Assembly: GCA_005888295.1 (NCBI GenBank)
Contig: VAWP01000054.1
Coordinates: forward strand, 21,640 to 63,786
Origin: Actinomycetota bacterium
GTDB lineage: Bacteria; Actinomycetota; Acidimicrobiia; Acidimicrobiales; AC-9
DNA length: 42,147 nt
Direction: 5' to 3'
The notes under the pieces were generated by a model that was not told where the DNA came from, ran no database searches, and was given only the letters and a program-made list of their open reading frames with translations. The position numbers were made by a program, and so were the translations under genes. Below, piece after piece: positions 23,979 through 32,655 of the stretch. How positions within the stretch are numbered: the first letter of the stretch is position 1; each line of letters opens with the position of its first letter.

Positions 23979-23984
23979 TACGAT
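23979..23984 (+). promoter_or_regulatory. -10 box of a probably leaderless orn transcript
   Basis: TACGAT lies six bases before GTG 23991, with no Shine-Dalgarno sequence between, so transcription and translation probably start at the same base. Confidence 0.55.
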
Positions 23985-23990
23985 GCGGCC

Positions 23991-24527
23991 GTGCTGGTGT
24001 GGATGGACCTGGAGATGACGGGTCTAGATCCCACCCGCCACGTCATCGTTGAAGTGGCCAGTCTAGTCACCGACGACCAGCTGACGGTAGTCGAGGAGGG
24101 TCCTGACCTGGTCGTGGCGGCGCCTCCGGGGGCCCTGGCGGCCATGGAGGAACCCGTCCGGGGCATGCACGAGCGCAGCGGACTCCGGGCTGCGGTGGAG
24201 GCCTCGCCGGTGGGCCTGGAGGAGGCCGGCGCCCGCACCCTCGACTTCATCCGCGCCCACGTTCCCGAGCCCGGCACCGCCCCGCTGTGCGGGAACTCGA
24301 TCGGCACCGACCGGAGGTTCCTGGCCGCCTACCTGCCGGCCATCGAGAACCACCTCCACTACCGCTCGATCGACGTGTCGACCATCAAGGAGCTGTGCCG
24401 GCGCTGGTACCCGGAGGCCCTGGCGGCCGCCCCGGAGAAGGCCTCGGGCCACCGGGCCCTCGAAGACATCAGAGAGAGCGTGGCCGAGCTGGCGTACTAC
24501 CGCACGGCCATTTTTCGCCCCATCTGA
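23991..24527 (+). CDS. orn: Oligoribonuclease (DEDDh exonuclease)
   Basis: A 178-residue 3'-5' exoribonuclease that degrades di- to penta-nucleotides, including the pGpG left from c-di-GMP breakdown. The DEDDh residues are visible: WMDLEMTGLD (D, E), GNSIGTDRRFLAAYLP (D) and SGHRALEDIRES (H, D); NHLHYRSIDVSTIKEL is family-typical. GTG 23991 starts the family match; the open frame further upstream is unrelated. Ends 61 bp before the next gene. Confidence 0.95.
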   Translation: MLVWMDLEMTGLDPTRHVIVEVASLVTDDQLTVVEEGPDLVVAAPPGALAAMEEPVRGMHERSGLRAAVEASPVGLEEAGARTLDFIRAHVPEPGTAPLCGNSIGTDRRFLAAYLPAIENHLHYRSIDVSTIKELCRRWYPEALAAAPEKASGHRALEDIRESVAELAYYRTAIFRPI

Positions 24528-24539
24528 CGGCGCGCCGTC

Positions 24540-24557
24540 CTTGACCGAGCGGTCAAG
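24540..24557. promoter_or_regulatory. 18-bp palindrome, likely operator of the following operon
   Basis: CTTGACCG-AG-CGGTCAAG is a perfect 8-bp inverted repeat with a 2-bp centre. It lies 18 bp upstream of the TAGGGT -10 box (24576-24581) and covers the -35 position, so a bound dimer would block RNA polymerase. The ACCGnnCGGT core is common for TetR-family sites. It could alternatively fold as a hairpin after orn, but no T-tract follows. Confidence 0.6.
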
Positions 24558-24575
24558 CTGAGTCCGTCGAGCCAC

Positions 24576-24581
24576 TAGGGT
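24576..24581 (+). promoter_or_regulatory. -10 box of the metallo-hydrolase operon, probably leaderless
   Basis: TAGGGT is followed by seven bases and then ATG 24589, without a ribosome site. The upstream palindrome overlaps the -35 position. Confidence 0.55.
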
Positions 24582-24588
24582 GTGGCCC

Positions 24589-25650
24589 ATGGAGCGAGCC
24601 CGCAAGCAGGAGCAGGAGCCCGCCACCGAGACGGTCACCGAGGTGGCTCCGAACGTCCTCCGCATGCAGCTGCCCATCCGTATGCCGGGCCTGGGCCACG
24701 TCAACAGCTATGCGCTCCTCGACGGGCGAGGTGCGGCGGTCGTGGACCCAGGTGTGCCAGGGCCCTCCTCCTGGCGGTCCCTCACCGACCGGCTGCGAGC
24801 GGCGGGACTGAAGATCAAGGACGTGCACAGCGTCATCGTCACGCATTCGCACCCCGACCACTTCGGGGGTTCGGGACGCCTGGCCCAGGAGGCGGAGGCC
24901 GAGCTCGTGTCGCACGTCAGCTTTCGCACCTGGTCCGATCGAGCCGACGCGGAACCGTGCACCGACGACGACGAGTCGACGGGCAACCCCTGGGGCGAGC
25001 CGGTGCCCTGGGGGGGGAGGAAGTTCAAGCCGCCGTTGCGCCAGCGGCTCGCCTTCCGGATCATGAGCACCCGACTGGTCCCCGGCTACGTGTCGCCACG
25101 ACCAACCCGGCGGGTCCGCGACGGTGACGTGCTGCAGCTCGCCGGCCGCGAGTGGACGGCGGTGCATTCGCCCGGTCACACACTCGACCATCTGTGCCTG
25201 TACGACCCCGAGCAAAAGGTCCTGCTGTCCGGCGATCACGTGCTGCCCACCATCACCCCCCACGTGGCCGGCATCGGGTCTGGCCGCGACCCCCTCGCGG
25301 ACTTCGTGACTTCGCTCGACAAGGTCGGCACCCTGGGTGAGGTCACGAACGTCCTCCCCGCCCACGGCCACCCGTTCGACGATCTGGCGGGCAGGATCGA
25401 CGCGATCAAGGCCCACCACGTCGAGCGCCTCGACCGGGTACGGGCCATCGCCGCCGCACTCGGGCCAGCCACCGTGACCGACTTCTCCCACGAGCTGTTC
25501 AGACGGGAGCGGTGGGGCCACATGGCCGAGAGCGAGACCTACGCCCACCTCGAGCACCTGCGCCTGACGGGCGAGGCGCACCGCTACGAGGGCGACGACG
25601 GATTGGTGTACGTGATCGAATCCGACACACACTCGACCGCGCCGGCCTGA
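24589..25650 (+). CDS. MBL-fold metallo-hydrolase
   Basis: A 353-residue metallo-beta-lactamase-fold hydrolase. The metal motif THSHPDHFGG is near residue 85, HSPGHTLDHLCLY near 195, SGDHVLP near 215, and LPAHGHPF near 260, giving a normal dinuclear Zn site. The C-terminal 90 residues (DAIKAHHVERLDRVRAIA, then RWGHMAESETYAHLEHL) form a helical domain typical of the LACTB2-like or hydroxyacyl-hydrolase groups that act on thioesters or nucleic acids. First gene of a three-gene operon with an aldo-keto reductase and an acyl-CoA synthetase, so a thioesterase-type role is plausible (inference). Confidence 0.9.
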   Translation: MERARKQEQEPATETVTEVAPNVLRMQLPIRMPGLGHVNSYALLDGRGAAVVDPGVPGPSSWRSLTDRLRAAGLKIKDVHSVIVTHSHPDHFGGSGRLAQEAEAELVSHVSFRTWSDRADAEPCTDDDESTGNPWGEPVPWGGRKFKPPLRQRLAFRIMSTRLVPGYVSPRPTRRVRDGDVLQLAGREWTAVHSPGHTLDHLCLYDPEQKVLLSGDHVLPTITPHVAGIGSGRDPLADFVTSLDKVGTLGEVTNVLPAHGHPFDDLAGRIDAIKAHHVERLDRVRAIAAALGPATVTDFSHELFRRERWGHMAESETYAHLEHLRLTGEAHRYEGDDGLVYVIESDTHSTAPA

Positions 25651-25681
25651 GAGAGACCGGCCACCCTCGGAAGGGAGCAGC

Positions 25682-26716
25682 ATGGACCATCGCACGCTCG
25701 GCCGGACGGGTATGAAGGTCAGCCCCCTCTGCCTGGGGGCGATGATGCTCGGCGGCTGGGGGAACCGCGATCACGACGACTCGGTCCGGATCATCCACAC
25801 CGGGCTCGACGCCGGGATCAACTTCATCGACACCGCCGACATCTACTCCAATGGTGAGTCGGAGCGGATCGTGGGCAAGGCCCTGGCCGGACGGCGGGAC
25901 AACGTGGTGCTGGCGACGAAGTTCCACGCCCCCATGGGCGACGACGTCAACCAGCGCGGGAACTCCCGGCGCTGGATCGTGCAGGAGTGCGAGAACAGCC
26001 TCCGCCGTCTCGGCACCGACTGGATCGATCTCTACCAGGCCCACCGGCCCGACCCCAGCTGCGACGTGGACGAGACGCTGTCCGCCCTCTCGGACCTGGT
26101 CCACGCCGGCAAGGTGCGCGCCATCGGCAGCTCGACCTTCCCCGCCGAGGAGATCGTCGAGGCGCAGTGGGTCGCCGAGCGGCGGGGCCGCGAACGCTTC
26201 CGCTGTGAGCAGCCGCCCTACTCGATCCTGGCCCGCAGCATCGAGGCCTCGGTGCTGCCGACCTGCCAGCGCTTCGGCATGGGCGTGATCGCCTGGAGCC
26301 CGCTCAACGGCGGCTGGCTCGCCGGCCGCTACCGCCGCGGTGAAGCGCCGCCGCCGGACTCGCGGGCGGCACGAATGGGCGGTCGCTTCGATCCCTCCCG
26401 CCCCGAGAACGATCGCAAGCACGACATCGTGGAGGAGCTCTCCAAGCTGGCGGCCGAGGTCGGCTGCTCGATGGTCCAGTTGGCGCTGGCGTTCGTGCTC
26501 GTCCACCCCGCCGTCACGTCCGCGATCATCGGACCGCGGACGATGGCACACCTCGAGGGTCAACTCGGCGCCGGTGACGTGGTCCTCGGCGACGACGTGC
26601 TCGATCGCATCGACGCCCTCGTCCCGCCCGGCACCAACGTCGATCCCGCCGACGCCGGCTACACCCCGCCTGCCGTCGAGACGGCCTGGCGGCGGCGCCG
26701 GGCCGGCCGCGACTAG
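25682..26716 (+). CDS. Aldo/keto reductase
   Basis: A 344-residue (beta/alpha)8 NADPH oxidoreductase. Catalytic landmarks are INFIDTADIYSNGESE (Asp, Tyr), VLATKFHAP (Lys) and LYQAHRPDPS (His); AIIGPRTMAHLE is the C-terminal NADPH-phosphate region. It resembles the YajO/AKR11-12 type that reduces sugars and aldehydes. ATG follows GGAAGGGAG, 31 bp after the hydrolase stop, and the ligase begins nine bases after its own stop. Confidence 0.93.
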   Translation: MDHRTLGRTGMKVSPLCLGAMMLGGWGNRDHDDSVRIIHTGLDAGINFIDTADIYSNGESERIVGKALAGRRDNVVLATKFHAPMGDDVNQRGNSRRWIVQECENSLRRLGTDWIDLYQAHRPDPSCDVDETLSALSDLVHAGKVRAIGSSTFPAEEIVEAQWVAERRGRERFRCEQPPYSILARSIEASVLPTCQRFGMGVIAWSPLNGGWLAGRYRRGEAPPPDSRAARMGGRFDPSRPENDRKHDIVEELSKLAAEVGCSMVQLALAFVLVHPAVTSAIIGPRTMAHLEGQLGAGDVVLGDDVLDRIDALVPPGTNVDPADAGYTPPAVETAWRRRRAGRD

Positions 26717-26725
26717 GAGCTCGCC

Positions 26726-28459
26726 GTGTCCGACCAGTCGGTCCAGCACGAGCAGCTCTCGTTGGCCGAGGCCACCGCCACGCTCACCGCTCCGGGGCAG
26801 ATGTTCGAGATCGGCGAGGAGGTGATCCGCGGCGTGCCCACCAGGGTGTGGAAGAACGCGCCACCGACGCTGCGGGCCGTCCTGGAGCTGTCGCGGGGCC
26901 ACGGCGCTGCGACCTACCTCGTCTACGAGGACGAACGGACGACCTACGAGGAGCACTTTCGGGCTGCAGCCAGGCTCGCCCGGGCACTCGTCGACCGCTA
27001 CGGCGTCGGCAAGGGCGACCGTGTCGCCATCGCCATGCGCAACTTCCCCGAGTGGGTCGTCTCCTTCTGGGCCACGACGGCAGCCGGTGCCATCGTCGTC
27101 CCGCTCAACGCCTGGTGGACCGGGCCCGAGCTGACCTTCGCGCTGGAGGACTGCGGAGCCACCGTGCTCTTCGCCGACGCGGAACGAGCACAGCGACTGG
27201 CGCCGCATCTCGGCGATCTCGGACTGGATCGGGTGATCGTCGCTCGGGCGGACGGCGCGCTCGACCCGTCGCACGACCGCTTCGAGGACGTGGTCGCCGA
27301 CGGCTCGGAGGAGGCCACGCTCCCCGACGTCGACCTCGGCCCGGAGGACGACGCCACGATCTTCTACACCTCGGGCACGACCGGCGCGCCCAAGGGGGCG
27401 GTGGGGACCCACCGCAACATCTGCACCAACCTCATGAGCCTGTTCTTCGTGGCCATGCAGGGAGGACTGCGAGCCGGCGGTGCCGGCGGTGCGGGCGGAG
27501 CGGGCGGCGGGCAGAACGCCTACCTGCTCAGCGTGCCGCTGTTCCATGCCACCGGCTGTCACTCGGTGCTGGTGAGCAACACCGCCGCCGGGGGCAAGCT
27601 CGTGATGATGCGTCGCTGGGATCCTGAGCGCGCCCTCGAGCTCATCGAGCGCGAGCGGATCACGATCTTCGGCGGGGTGCCGGCGATGGTGTGGCAGGTC
27701 CTCGACTCGCCCGACTTCGACCGCCGCGACACGTCGAGCGTCACCAGCATCGGCTACGGCGGCGCGCCGGCGCCGCCCGAGCTGGTCCGACGGATCAAGG
27801 CCCACTTCCCGACGGGCCACCCCTCCAACGGCTACGGCCTGACCGAGACCTCATCGGTGACGACGATGAACAGCGGGTCCGACTACGTGCGCAAGCCCGA
27901 CAGCGTCGGCCCTCCCGTCCCCGTCGTGGACGTCAAGGTCATCGACGAGGCCGGTACCGAGGTCCCGATCGGCCACGCCGGCGAGCTGTGGGTCAAGGGC
28001 CCCAACATCGTGCGCGGCTACTGGGAGAACCCCGAGGCGACTGCGGCGACGTTCACCGACGGATGGCTCCACACGGGCGACGTGGCCGAGATCGACGACG
28101 AGGGCTTCGTGCACATCGTCGACCGGGCCAAGGACATGGTCATCCGAGGGGGTGAGAACGTCTACTCGGTCGAGGTCGAGGCCGTGCTCTTCGAGCACCC
28201 CGCCGTCACCGACGCCGCCGTCATCGGCATCCCCCACGAGGTGCTGGGCGAGGAGGTGGGCGCCGTCGTGCAGGTCCGGCCCGGTGCCGACGTCCGGGCG
28301 GACGAGCTGCGTGACCACGTGGCCGAACGCCTGGCGGCGTTCAAGGTGCCGGTACGGTTCTGGCTGCGCGGGGAGGAGCTGCCGCGCAACCCCGCTGGCA
28401 AGGTGCTCAAGCGGGAGCTGCGCGACGAGCTCGTCGATCGGGCCTCGACGGGAACCTGA
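26726..28459 (+). CDS. AMP-forming acyl-CoA synthetase (FadD-type)
   Basis: A 577-residue ANL-family ligase that activates a carboxylic acid through an acyl-adenylate. The P-loop-like YTSGTTGAPKGAVGTH is near residue 212, the A5 motif YGLTETSS near 371, GWLHTGDVAEID near 449, the hinge VDRAKDMVIRGGEN near 465, and the C-terminal catalytic Lys in NPAGKVLKRELRDE. A Gly/Ala-rich insertion GGAGGAGGAGGG near residue 255 sits between A3 and A4 and is not usual. GTG 26726 is chosen by the short gap from the previous gene. Probably fatty or aromatic acid activation; the substrate is unknown. Confidence 0.92.
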   Translation: MSDQSVQHEQLSLAEATATLTAPGQMFEIGEEVIRGVPTRVWKNAPPTLRAVLELSRGHGAATYLVYEDERTTYEEHFRAAARLARALVDRYGVGKGDRVAIAMRNFPEWVVSFWATTAAGAIVVPLNAWWTGPELTFALEDCGATVLFADAERAQRLAPHLGDLGLDRVIVARADGALDPSHDRFEDVVADGSEEATLPDVDLGPEDDATIFYTSGTTGAPKGAVGTHRNICTNLMSLFFVAMQGGLRAGGAGGAGGAGGGQNAYLLSVPLFHATGCHSVLVSNTAAGGKLVMMRRWDPERALELIERERITIFGGVPAMVWQVLDSPDFDRRDTSSVTSIGYGGAPAPPELVRRIKAHFPTGHPSNGYGLTETSSVTTMNSGSDYVRKPDSVGPPVPVVDVKVIDEAGTEVPIGHAGELWVKGPNIVRGYWENPEATAATFTDGWLHTGDVAEIDDEGFVHIVDRAKDMVIRGGENVYSVEVEAVLFEHPAVTDAAVIGIPHEVLGEEVGAVVQVRPGADVRADELRDHVAERLAAFKVPVRFWLRGEELPRNPAGKVLKRELRDELVDRASTGT

Positions 28460-28483
28460 GCGGCCCGGAGGCCGCAGGCCCGG

Positions 28484-29143
28484 CTACTTGCTGGCGGGCT
28501 GGGGCACGATCCGGATGTAGGGCTTCGGCGACTTCCAACCATCGGGCCACAGCTTCTTGGCGTCGTCGTTGGAGACGGAGCCGGAGATGATCACGTCCTC
28601 GCCCTGCTTCCAGTTCACGGGCGTGGCGACCTTGTGGTTGGCGGTGAGCTGGAGCGAGTCGATCACCCGCAGCACCTCGTCGAAGTTCCGACCCGTCGTC
28701 ATCGGGTAGACCAGGATGAGCTTGATCTTCTTGTCCGGCCCGATCACGTACACGTTGCGGACCGTCTGGTTGTCGGCCGGCGTGCGCTTTCCGGGCTGGG
28801 CCTCGGCCGGCAGCATGCCGTACAGCTTGGAGATCGAGAGGTCGCCGTCCCCGATGACCGGGTAGTTGGGCGCCGCCCCCTGGGTCTCCTTGATGTCGCT
28901 GGCCCACTTCTTGTGATCGGCGACAGGATCGGCGGACAGCCCGATCAGCTTGACGCCGCGACGGTCGAACTCGGGCTTGATGTTGGCCATGTAGCCGAGC
29001 TCGGTCGTGCACACCGGCGTGAAGTCCTTGGGATGGGAGAAAAGGACCGCCCAGCTGTCTCCGAGCCAGTCGTGGAACTTGATCTCGCCCTCGGTCGTGT
29101 CGGCGGTGAAGTCGGGAGCGGTGTCCCCGAGCTGAACGGCCAT
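28484..29143 (-). CDS. 1-Cys peroxiredoxin (Prx6/AhpC-TSA family)
   Basis: A 219-residue thiol peroxidase. The peroxidatic site is HPKDFTPVCTTELG (Cys near residue 45); no other cysteine occurs in the protein, so it is a 1-Cys enzyme. The long C-terminal domain (DSLQLTANHKVATPVNW, then LWPDGWKSPKPYIRIV) is the dimerising Prx6-type domain. It reduces peroxides using an external thiol donor. ATG 29143 has an AGAAGGAGG ribosome site. Convergent with the acyl-CoA synthetase gene (25 bp apart). Confidence 0.95.
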   Translation of the reverse strand: MAVQLGDTAPDFTADTTEGEIKFHDWLGDSWAVLFSHPKDFTPVCTTELGYMANIKPEFDRRGVKLIGLSADPVADHKKWASDIKETQGAAPNYPVIGDGDLSISKLYGMLPAEAQPGKRTPADNQTVRNVYVIGPDKKIKLILVYPMTTGRNFDEVLRVIDSLQLTANHKVATPVNWKQGEDVIISGSVSNDDAKKLWPDGWKSPKPYIRIVPQPASK

Positions 29144-29405
29144 AGACGCCTCCTTCTGGATCAGGGGCCCGTCGTCGACGGGGCTAGAACCGCACGAGAC
29201 CTTACCGGCTCGGACGGGGAAAGTCGACCGACTGGGTCGGCTTTTCGGCCCGGGCTCGGCTGGCCCTCCACTCGCCTTGTCCGATCGACGGCTCGGGCGG
29301 AAGCGGGGCATGCGCGACGTGGGCTCACCGCCACCCCCGCCCGGCATCTGGTCGGCGCTCCTACGATGGCACCAGCTGCGTAGACAATGGGGTGATGCCG
29401 TTCCG

Positions 29406-30248
29406 ATGCCGTGCCACATCTGCGTGACCTGCGGGGTCCAGCACGCCGAGTCCGACCGGCCGCCGGCGGCCTGTTCCATCTGCGAGGACGAACGACAGTA
29501 CGTGGGCTGGGGTGGCCAGCGGTGGACGACCGTGCCCGACATGGCCGGGCGCTACCGCAACCAGCTGGACGACCAGGAACCCGGGCTCGCGTCCCTGCGG
29601 ACCGAGCCGCACTTCGGGATCGGCCAGCGGGCGTTCCTGGTCCAGACCCCCGCCGGCAACCTGCTCTGGGACTGCCTCAGTCTCATCGACGAGGAGTCCG
29701 TGGCCGCGCTCGCCGAGCGGGGTGGCATCGACGCCATCGCCATATCGCACCCACATTTCTACGGGACCTGCGTCGAGTGGAGCGCCGCCTTCGGCGACGC
29801 GCCGGTGTACATCCACCGGGCCGACGCGCCGTGGGTGATGCGACCCAGCTCCAGCGTGGTCCTGTGGGACGGCGAGGCGGCCGAGCCGCTGCCGGGGCTG
29901 ACGCTCGTCCATCTCGGGGGCCATTTCGACGGGGCCGCAGTCCTCCACTGGCCAGCCGGTGCCGGCGGGCGGGGCGCCCTGCTCACCGGCGACACGATCC
30001 AGGTGGTGATGGACCGGCGGTTCGTCAGCTTCATGTGGAGCTATCCGAACCTCGTGCCCCTGAAGCCCGAGCAGGTGACGGCGATCGCCTCCCGCATGGC
30101 CGGGTACGACTTCGACCGGATGTACGGCGCCTTCGAAGGCCGGTCGGTCCTCGGCGACGCCGCCGCCGCCCTCTCCCGGTCGGCGGAGCGCTACCTCAAG
30201 CGGATGGGAGCCGGGCCCGGAGGCCTAGAGGGTCGGCGGGGCGCATGA
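29406..30248 (+). CDS. MBL-fold protein with an N-terminal Cys-rich (rubredoxin-like) knuckle
   Basis: A 280-residue protein. The first 40 residues hold [10 protein letters not shown] and CSIC, a zinc- or iron-ribbon. The rest is an MBL fold with an altered metal motif: [17 protein letters not shown] replaces the usual HxHxDH (the Asp is missing), followed by [11 protein letters not shown] and [10 protein letters not shown]. Such metal-poor MBL proteins form a recognisable group in bacteria, but their function is unknown to me. ATG 29406 follows no strong ribosome site; the frame is open upstream to 29277, with no similarity. Its stop overlaps the start of the BtuF-like gene (ATGA). Confidence 0.82.
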   Translation: MPCHICVTCGVQHAESDRPPAACSICEDERQYVGWGGQRWTTVPDMAGRYRNQLDDQEPGLASLRTEPHFGIGQRAFLVQTPAGNLLWDCLSLIDEESVAALAERGGIDAIAISHPHFYGTCVEWSAAFGDAPVYIHRADAPWVMRPSSSVVLWDGEAAEPLPGLTLVHLGGHFDGAAVLHWPAGAGGRGALLTGDTIQVVMDRRFVSFMWSYPNLVPLKPEQVTAIASRMAGYDFDRMYGAFEGRSVLGDAAAALSRSAERYLKRMGAGPGGLEGRRGA

Positions 30249-31113
30249 AGATCCTCTCCCTGCTGCCGTCGGCGACCGAGATCGTCTACGCCCTCGGGCT
30301 GGAGGACGACCTGGTCGGGGTGACCTGCGAGTGCGACTTCCCACCCGAGGCGGCGGCCAAACCGGCGCTGTCGACCGGCTCGTCACCGAGCAGGTGGCCG
30401 AGGGCGAGCCGCTCTACGCGATCGATACCGACGCCGTGGCCAACCTCCAGCCGGACCTGATCCTCGCCCAGGACCTCTGCCGGGTGTGCGCCGTGCCGTC
30501 GGGTCAGGTGGAGGACGCACTGGCGGTGATGGGGTGCCGGGCCGACGTGCTCTCCCTCGATCCGTCCACGCTGGACGACATCCTCGACGGCATCACCGAG
30601 GTGGGCGCGCGGACCGACCGGGGCGAGGAGGCCAGGGCACTGGTCGCCGGTCTGCGGGAACGAGTCGCCGCCGTGGCGGCGGCGACACTCGGGTTGCCCG
30701 CACCGAGGACCCTGACCCTCGAGTGGCTGGATCCCCCCTTCGTCGGAGGCCACTGGGTACCCGAGATGGTCGAGCGGGCCGGTGGTGTGGTCCTCGGCGC
30801 CGAAGCCGGTGAGCCGTCGCGGCGGGTGGGCTGGGACGAGGTGGCCGCCGCTCGACCCGACGTGATCGTCTTCATCCCGTGCGGCTACGGGCTGGCCCAG
30901 GCGCTCGAGCAGGGACGGGAGCTGCTCGCCGTGCCCGAGGTTGCCAGCAGCCCGGCGGGACGAGCCGGACGGGTGTGGGCCGCCGACGCGTCTTCGTACT
31001 TCTCCCGTCCGGGCCCTCGGATCGTCAGCGGGCTCGAGGCTCTGGCACGGGCGCTGCACCCTGACGCATTTCCTCCGCCTCCCCCGGAGACGATGGCCGC
31101 GGTCGAGGGTTGA
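30245..31113 (+). pseudogene. Cobalamin/iron-siderophore binding-protein-like (BtuF-type) gene with a frameshift
   Basis: ATG 30245 opens a BtuF-type protein ([33 protein letters not shown]), but after about 40 codons similarity jumps to the +2 frame: [19 protein letters not shown] and [15 protein letters not shown] continue to 31113 (PF01497-like, with RPDVIVFIPCGYG). Roughly 15 family residues that usually precede IDRLVTEQ are missing, so a small out-of-frame deletion lies near 30360-30378. The second part has no own start or ribosome site. No signal peptide is visible. Either a pseudogene or an assembly error; no transporter genes adjoin it. Confidence 0.7.
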
Positions 31114-31984
31114 GCCACCACACCAGGACGGCCACGACCAGGATCGCCGCCAACGCCCAGCCGAGTGTGACGGTGGCCACGCCGACGAGCTTCAGACCGC
31201 TGATGAACAGCACGGCGGCGAGCATCGGCCGGATGACGCGGTCAGGAGCCCGGCTGGAGACGCGGGCACCCAGGTACACCCCCGGCAGGCTGCCGACGAT
31301 CAACGAGGCAGTGAGGCCCAGCTTGACGTCGCCGAAGATGAGATGACCGAGGGCCGCCGAGGCGACGAGGGGGATGGCCTGCACGAGGTAGGTTCCCACG
31401 AGGACGGCGAGCGGCAGCCCGGGGTACAGGACCAGGAGCAGCACGATCATGAGCGACCCCGACCCCACCGAGGTCATCCCGACCATCAGCCCCCCGAACA
31501 CGCCGATGGCCAAGGTCGGGAGGGGCCGGAGGGTGATCGGCTTGGGCTGGCGGTTGCCGTCATCCTGGGCCGTCGTGCCATGCAGCTGCCGTGCGCGAAC
31601 ACCCGGAAGGGTCCCCTTGGCCACGATGGCCCCGGTGGCGACCAGCAGGGCGGTGCCGAGGAGGATCTTCAGTCCGTCCTGGACGCCGCTGGCGTCCCCC
31701 AGGGCCTTGACGACGAGCACACCGACGAAGGCGGCCGGCACCGATCCCGCCGCCAGCCAACCCACGAGGCCCACGTTGACGGTGCCCCGACGCAGGTGGA
31801 CGAGGCCGCCGACGGGCTTCATGATCGCCGCCGACACGAGGTCGCTCGAGATGGCGGCAAGGGGCTGCACGCCGAACAGCAGCACGAGGATCGGCGTCAT
31901 CAGCGCCCCCCCGCCCATGCCCGTGGTGCCGACGAGGAACCCCACCGCCAGGCTGGCCAGAACGACGAGTGGATCGATATGCAC
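31025..31984 (-). CDS. TauE/SafE-family membrane transporter (sulfite exporter type)
   Basis: A 319-residue membrane protein of the TauE/SafE family with about eight hydrophobic segments. The N-terminal LVVLASLAVGFLVGTTGMGGGALMTPIL and the second copy IGVFGGLMVGMTSVGSGSLMIVL are the two repeated halves typical of the family. It moves sulfite, sulfoacetate or related organic anions. GTG 31984 begins the match; the C-terminus overlaps the end of the BtuF-like gene by 89 bp on the opposite strand. An Rrf2-type regulator is encoded upstream on the same strand, which suggests sulfur or redox control (inference). Confidence 0.9.
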   Translation of the reverse strand: MHIDPLVVLASLAVGFLVGTTGMGGGALMTPILVLLFGVQPLAAISSDLVSAAIMKPVGGLVHLRRGTVNVGLVGWLAAGSVPAAFVGVLVVKALGDASGVQDGLKILLGTALLVATGAIVAKGTLPGVRARQLHGTTAQDDGNRQPKPITLRPLPTLAIGVFGGLMVGMTSVGSGSLMIVLLLVLYPGLPLAVLVGTYLVQAIPLVASAALGHLIFGDVKLGLTASLIVGSLPGVYLGARVSSRAPDRVIRPMLAAVLFISGLKLVGVATVTLGWALAAILVVAVLVWWLNPRPRPSSPGEAEEMRQGAAPVPEPRAR

Positions 31985-32106
31985 GGCGCCCCCAGAGCCC
32001 TGTCCACACGCCCGTCCAGACCCCGCGTCCAGAGCCGATAATCAACCTTGCCGATCAGGTTAGTAGAGAAGCGACGGGTTGTCTGCCGCCGAGCCCGGGA
32101 CCAGCC

Positions 32107-32559
32107 TCAGTGGGAGATCCAGGCCTCCGGGTCGCGAACGAGATCCCGCACCGTCTTGGGGAGGGACCCGTCGGTCACGTCGGCGACCGTCACCAGCTCC
32201 AGCACCGCTCTGAGGTTGGCCCGGACGGCGATCCAGACCTCGCCGAGGGACTCCGCCGGGCCGGCGTAGTGGAGGTCCTCGGGGCGGGCGTCGCCCACCT
32301 GGGCGAGCGGGCCCTCGACGGCGCGGATGATGTCGGCCAGCGGCAGGGTGTCGGGAGGTCGAGCCAGTCGATAGCCGCCCTCGGACCCTCGGTGGCTGTC
32401 GACGATGCCGGCGCGCTTCAGGTCCTGGAGAATGTTGAGCAGGAACCGCAGCGGGATCCCCTGGGCGACGGCCAGGTGCTCGCCCTTGGCCGGGCTGCTG
32501 TCGGCCAGCGACGCCAGCTCCCGCGCCCACAGGAATCCGAGGCCCGGTAGGCGAACTAG
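32107..32559 (-). CDS. Rrf2-family regulator with no normal start codon
   Basis: The frame from 32559 to 32107 (minus) encodes about 150 residues of an Rrf2 winged-helix protein: ELASLADSSPAKGEHLAVAQ, GIPLRFLLNILQDLKRAGIV, and the wing HRGSEGGYRLARP. It has no cysteine, so no Fe-S cluster. Between the TAA at 32562-32560 and the family match no ATG, GTG or TTG occurs; the codon where homologues begin (VRLP...) is GTT at 32556-32554. Start may be a rare codon, be elsewhere through a sequence error, or be lost. TauE is encoded about 120 bp downstream. The palindrome at 32552-32567 overlaps the 5' end. Confidence 0.6.
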   Translation of the reverse strand, partial: LVRLPGLGFLWARELASLADSSPAKGEHLAVAQGIPLRFLLNILQDLKRAGIVDSHRGSEGGYRLARPPDTLPLADIIRAVEGPLAQVGDARPEDLHYAGPAESLGEVWIAVRANLRAVLELVTVADVTDGSLPKTVRDLVRDPEAWISH

Positions 32560-32567
32560 TTAGTTCG
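32552..32567. promoter_or_regulatory. Palindrome at the Rrf2 gene 5' end (candidate operator)
   Basis: CGAACTA-gt-TAGTTCG is a 7-bp perfect inverted repeat with a 2-bp centre. It overlaps the first codons of the Rrf2 frame and lies upstream of the plus-strand gene at 32656. A related sequence, ACTAACCTGATCGGCAAGGTT on the minus strand near 32044-32064, precedes the TauE gene. Autoregulation by the Rrf2 protein is a reasonable guess. Confidence 0.45.
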
Positions 32568-32655
32568 TCACAGACGGCCAGGACGGACCGACGAGCCCGG
32601 CCCCACCGGGGCGGCGACGGCGCCGATCCAGGCCACGCACCAGGAAGGAGCGAGC

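Noticed and set aside
25499..27820. Minus-strand open frame of 773 codons
   Set aside because: It lies opposite the clearly real aldo/keto reductase and acyl-CoA synthetase genes; no domain is recognisable, and it is a GC-rich shadow.
32060..32530. Minus-strand frame starting with GTG at 32530
   Set aside because: It is out of frame with the Rrf2 similarity and has no recognisable domain.
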